A stretch of DNA of 6,204 nt, taken from NCBI GenBank assembly GCA_024225895.1, contig JAAEMC010000855.1:1-6204 (forward strand), in the 5' to 3' direction. The notes below the pieces were generated by a model that searched no databases, had not been told where the DNA came from, and saw nothing but the letters and a program-made list of their open reading frames with translations. A program made the translations under genes and the position numbers. This document shows, one piece after another, positions 4,943 to 6,204 of this stretch (position 1 is the first letter of the stretch; each line of letters opens with the position of its first letter). Source of the stretch: Desulfobacteraceae bacterium (GTDB lineage: Bacteria > Desulfobacterota > Desulfobacteria > Desulfobacterales > Desulfobacteraceae).

Positions 4943-6204
4943 ATGCTCAAGCACTTTTTCTCCATTTTACACAATATATTTAAGATTAATAAAACACCAC
5001 AAGATCAAGCCCCATCCTCTCCCACTACCGGGGAAAAAAAAGAATTGCCATCAGACAAATCTCAAGCACCACGCCCCCGGCAACGGAAAAAGAGAAAAAA
5101 ATGGTCCGTGGCTGATTTCGATGTCCCGGCAATCGAGGGGAAAATAAGATTTCATGATTTTGATCTGCCGCCAGCCCTCATGCATGCCATCGCTGATCTT
5201 AAATTTGAGTATTGCACCGAAATTCAGGCAAAGCTTCTCTCTTACACCCTGAAAGGGAAAGACGCTATGGCCAAGGCCCAAACAGGTACGGGCAAAAGCG
5301 CAAGCTTTATTGTAACCCTGATCACCCAATTTAAAAAAAAGCCTTTAAAAAATCCAAATGGTTTCCCAAGGGCTTTGATTATTGCCCCGACCAGAGAACT
5401 TGTTATCCAGATTGAAAAAGATTTTAAGGCGCTTGCAAAATATTCCCATCTTAGAATTTTATCCATCTTTGGCGGCACTGGATATAAAAAACAGCAAATG
5501 ATGCTCAAAGAAAGACCCTGTGATGTTATTGTCGCCACCCCTGGAAGACTCATTGATTTTGCAGCTAAAAAGTTGATTCATTTAAAAAAAGTTGAATTCC
5601 TGGTGATTGATGAAGCCGACCGGATGCTTGATATGGGATTTATTCCGGATGTCAGAAAAATTATCCGCCAAACCCCGCATAAACAAAAACGTCAGACCAT
5701 GTTTTTCTCAGCCACTTTGACGGATGAGGTCCTCAGGCTTTCAGACAGCTGGACAAAAGATGATACCATTACAATTGAAATAAACCCGGAACAGGCTGCT
5801 GCCCAGACCATTGATCAAATTATTTATCTTACCGCAGAACAGGATAAATTTAAAAATATCTATAATCTCATTGAAGATGAAAAACTTTACCGGGTGATTA
5901 TTTTTGTTAATCGAAAGGACACTGCAAGAAAACTGGATGCTCAATTCCACAGATATGCAAAGAGCTGCAGTGTTCTTTCAGGAGACATTTCTCAGAACAA
6001 ACGGTTTAGCGTCCTAAACGATTTCAAAAAAGGAAAAATTAAAATCCTTGTTGCCACAGATGTTGCTGCCAGAGGGCTCCACATAGAAGATATTAGTCAT
6101 GTCATTAACTATGATCTTCCCCAGGAACCGGAACACTACATCCACAGGATAGGCAGAACTGGAAGGGCTGGGGCAAAAGGCACATCCATAAGCTTTGCAG
6201 ATGA
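4943..6204 (+). CDS. DEAD-box ATP-dependent RNA helicase, RhlB-like (3' end outside window)
   Basis: The frame is open from 4943 to the window end, 420 codons plus two bases. DEAD-box helicases unwind short RNA duplexes with ATP in ribosome assembly, mRNA decay or cold adaptation. Ordered motifs are the Q motif (CTEIQ, 91-95), I AQTGTGKS (112-119), Ia PTREL (149-153), Ib TPGR (199-202), II DEAD (223-226), III SAT (256-258), V ATDVAARG (371-378) and VI HRIGRTGR (401-408). Both RecA lobes are thus nearly complete and only the end of lobe 2 and any tail are missing. The KIRFHDFDLPPALMHAI stretch (67-83) resembles Pseudomonas-type RhlB. Before the core is an extension of about 65 residues: a hydrophobic, amphipathic-looking start (MLKHFFSILHNIF), a Pro/Ser-rich part and a basic patch (PRPRQRKKRKK, 43-53), probably for RNA or partner binding. 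The start is moderate: GGA lies eight bases upstream of the ATG, and TTG at 4940 is the only alternative before an in-frame stop. RhlE- or DeaD-type naming cannot be excluded. Confidence 0.93.
   Translation, partial: MLKHFFSILHNIFKINKTPQDQAPSSPTTGEKKELPSDKSQAPRPRQRKKRKKWSVADFDVPAIEGKIRFHDFDLPPALMHAIADLKFEYCTEIQAKLLSYTLKGKDAMAKAQTGTGKSASFIVTLITQFKKKPLKNPNGFPRALIIAPTRELVIQIEKDFKALAKYSHLRILSIFGGTGYKKQQMMLKERPCDVIVATPGRLIDFAAKKLIHLKKVEFLVIDEADRMLDMGFIPDVRKIIRQTPHKQKRQTMFFSATLTDEVLRLSDSWTKDDTITIEINPEQAAAQTIDQIIYLTAEQDKFKNIYNLIEDEKLYRVIIFVNRKDTARKLDAQFHRYAKSCSVLSGDISQNKRFSVLNDFKKGKIKILVATDVAARGLHIEDISHVINYDLPQEPEHYIHRIGRTGRAGAKGTSISFAD

Noticed and set aside
5030..5115. Possible frameshift near the start of the helicase at the A-run 5034-5041
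   Set aside because: On recounting, the run has eight A bases and the ATG at 4943 stays in frame with the basic patch and the helicase core. The stop I first saw came from a miscounted A.

Overview
The window looks like a piece of chromosome from an anaerobic, AT-rich Gram-negative bacterium, most likely a sulfate reducer of the Desulfobacterales type. This is an inference. It rests on a large tungsten/molybdenum aldehyde:ferredoxin oxidoreductase (AOR) family enzyme, a type IV pilus PilT ATPase, a YggT-DivIVA gene pair of the sort found in deltaproteobacterial lineages, and an RhlB-like DEAD-box helicase. No rRNA, tRNA, CRISPR array, insertion sequence or phage gene is visible, and all complete genes look intact.

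Left half (1-2197, minus strand). Reading right to left, a co-directional cluster runs yggT (YggT/YlmG membrane protein), a DivIVA-domain coiled-coil protein, pilT (pilus retraction ATPase), and the first 16 codons of a further gene leaving the window at base 1. That last gene may be a second PilT-like ATPase. Gaps are 32, 65 and 177 bases. The two larger gaps each contain a TATAAT box, so the pilus genes may have promoters of their own inside the cluster.

Centre (2198-2504). A 307-base divergent control region separates the minus-strand cluster from the plus-strand genes. It holds a candidate promoter in each direction, a pair of related palindromes sharing the 11-mer TTAAACCATTA 102 bases apart, and another inverted repeat around the leftward -35 element. 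The first palindrome covers the predicted transcription start of the rightward unit, as a repressor operator would.

Right half (2505-6204, plus strand). A 712-residue AOR-family oxidoreductase overlaps by one base (TAATG) with a 65-residue ThiS/MoaD-type sulfur carrier ending in Gly-Gly. A strong hairpin-plus-T-tract terminator follows, so the two form a self-contained unit: a metallo-pterin enzyme with its own sulfur-carrier gene. The AOR is unusual in its cluster-ligand spacing (CxxxCxxxC instead of CxxCxxxC) and in a changed DxxGLC motif. A DEAD-box RNA helicase starts at 4943 and is cut by the window end after 420 codons. Its likely promoter lies inside the terminator of the preceding unit.

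The points most worth following up are the divergent AOR with its coupled ThiS-like partner, the twin operator-like palindromes upstream of it, and the YlmG-DivIVA-PilT gene order.
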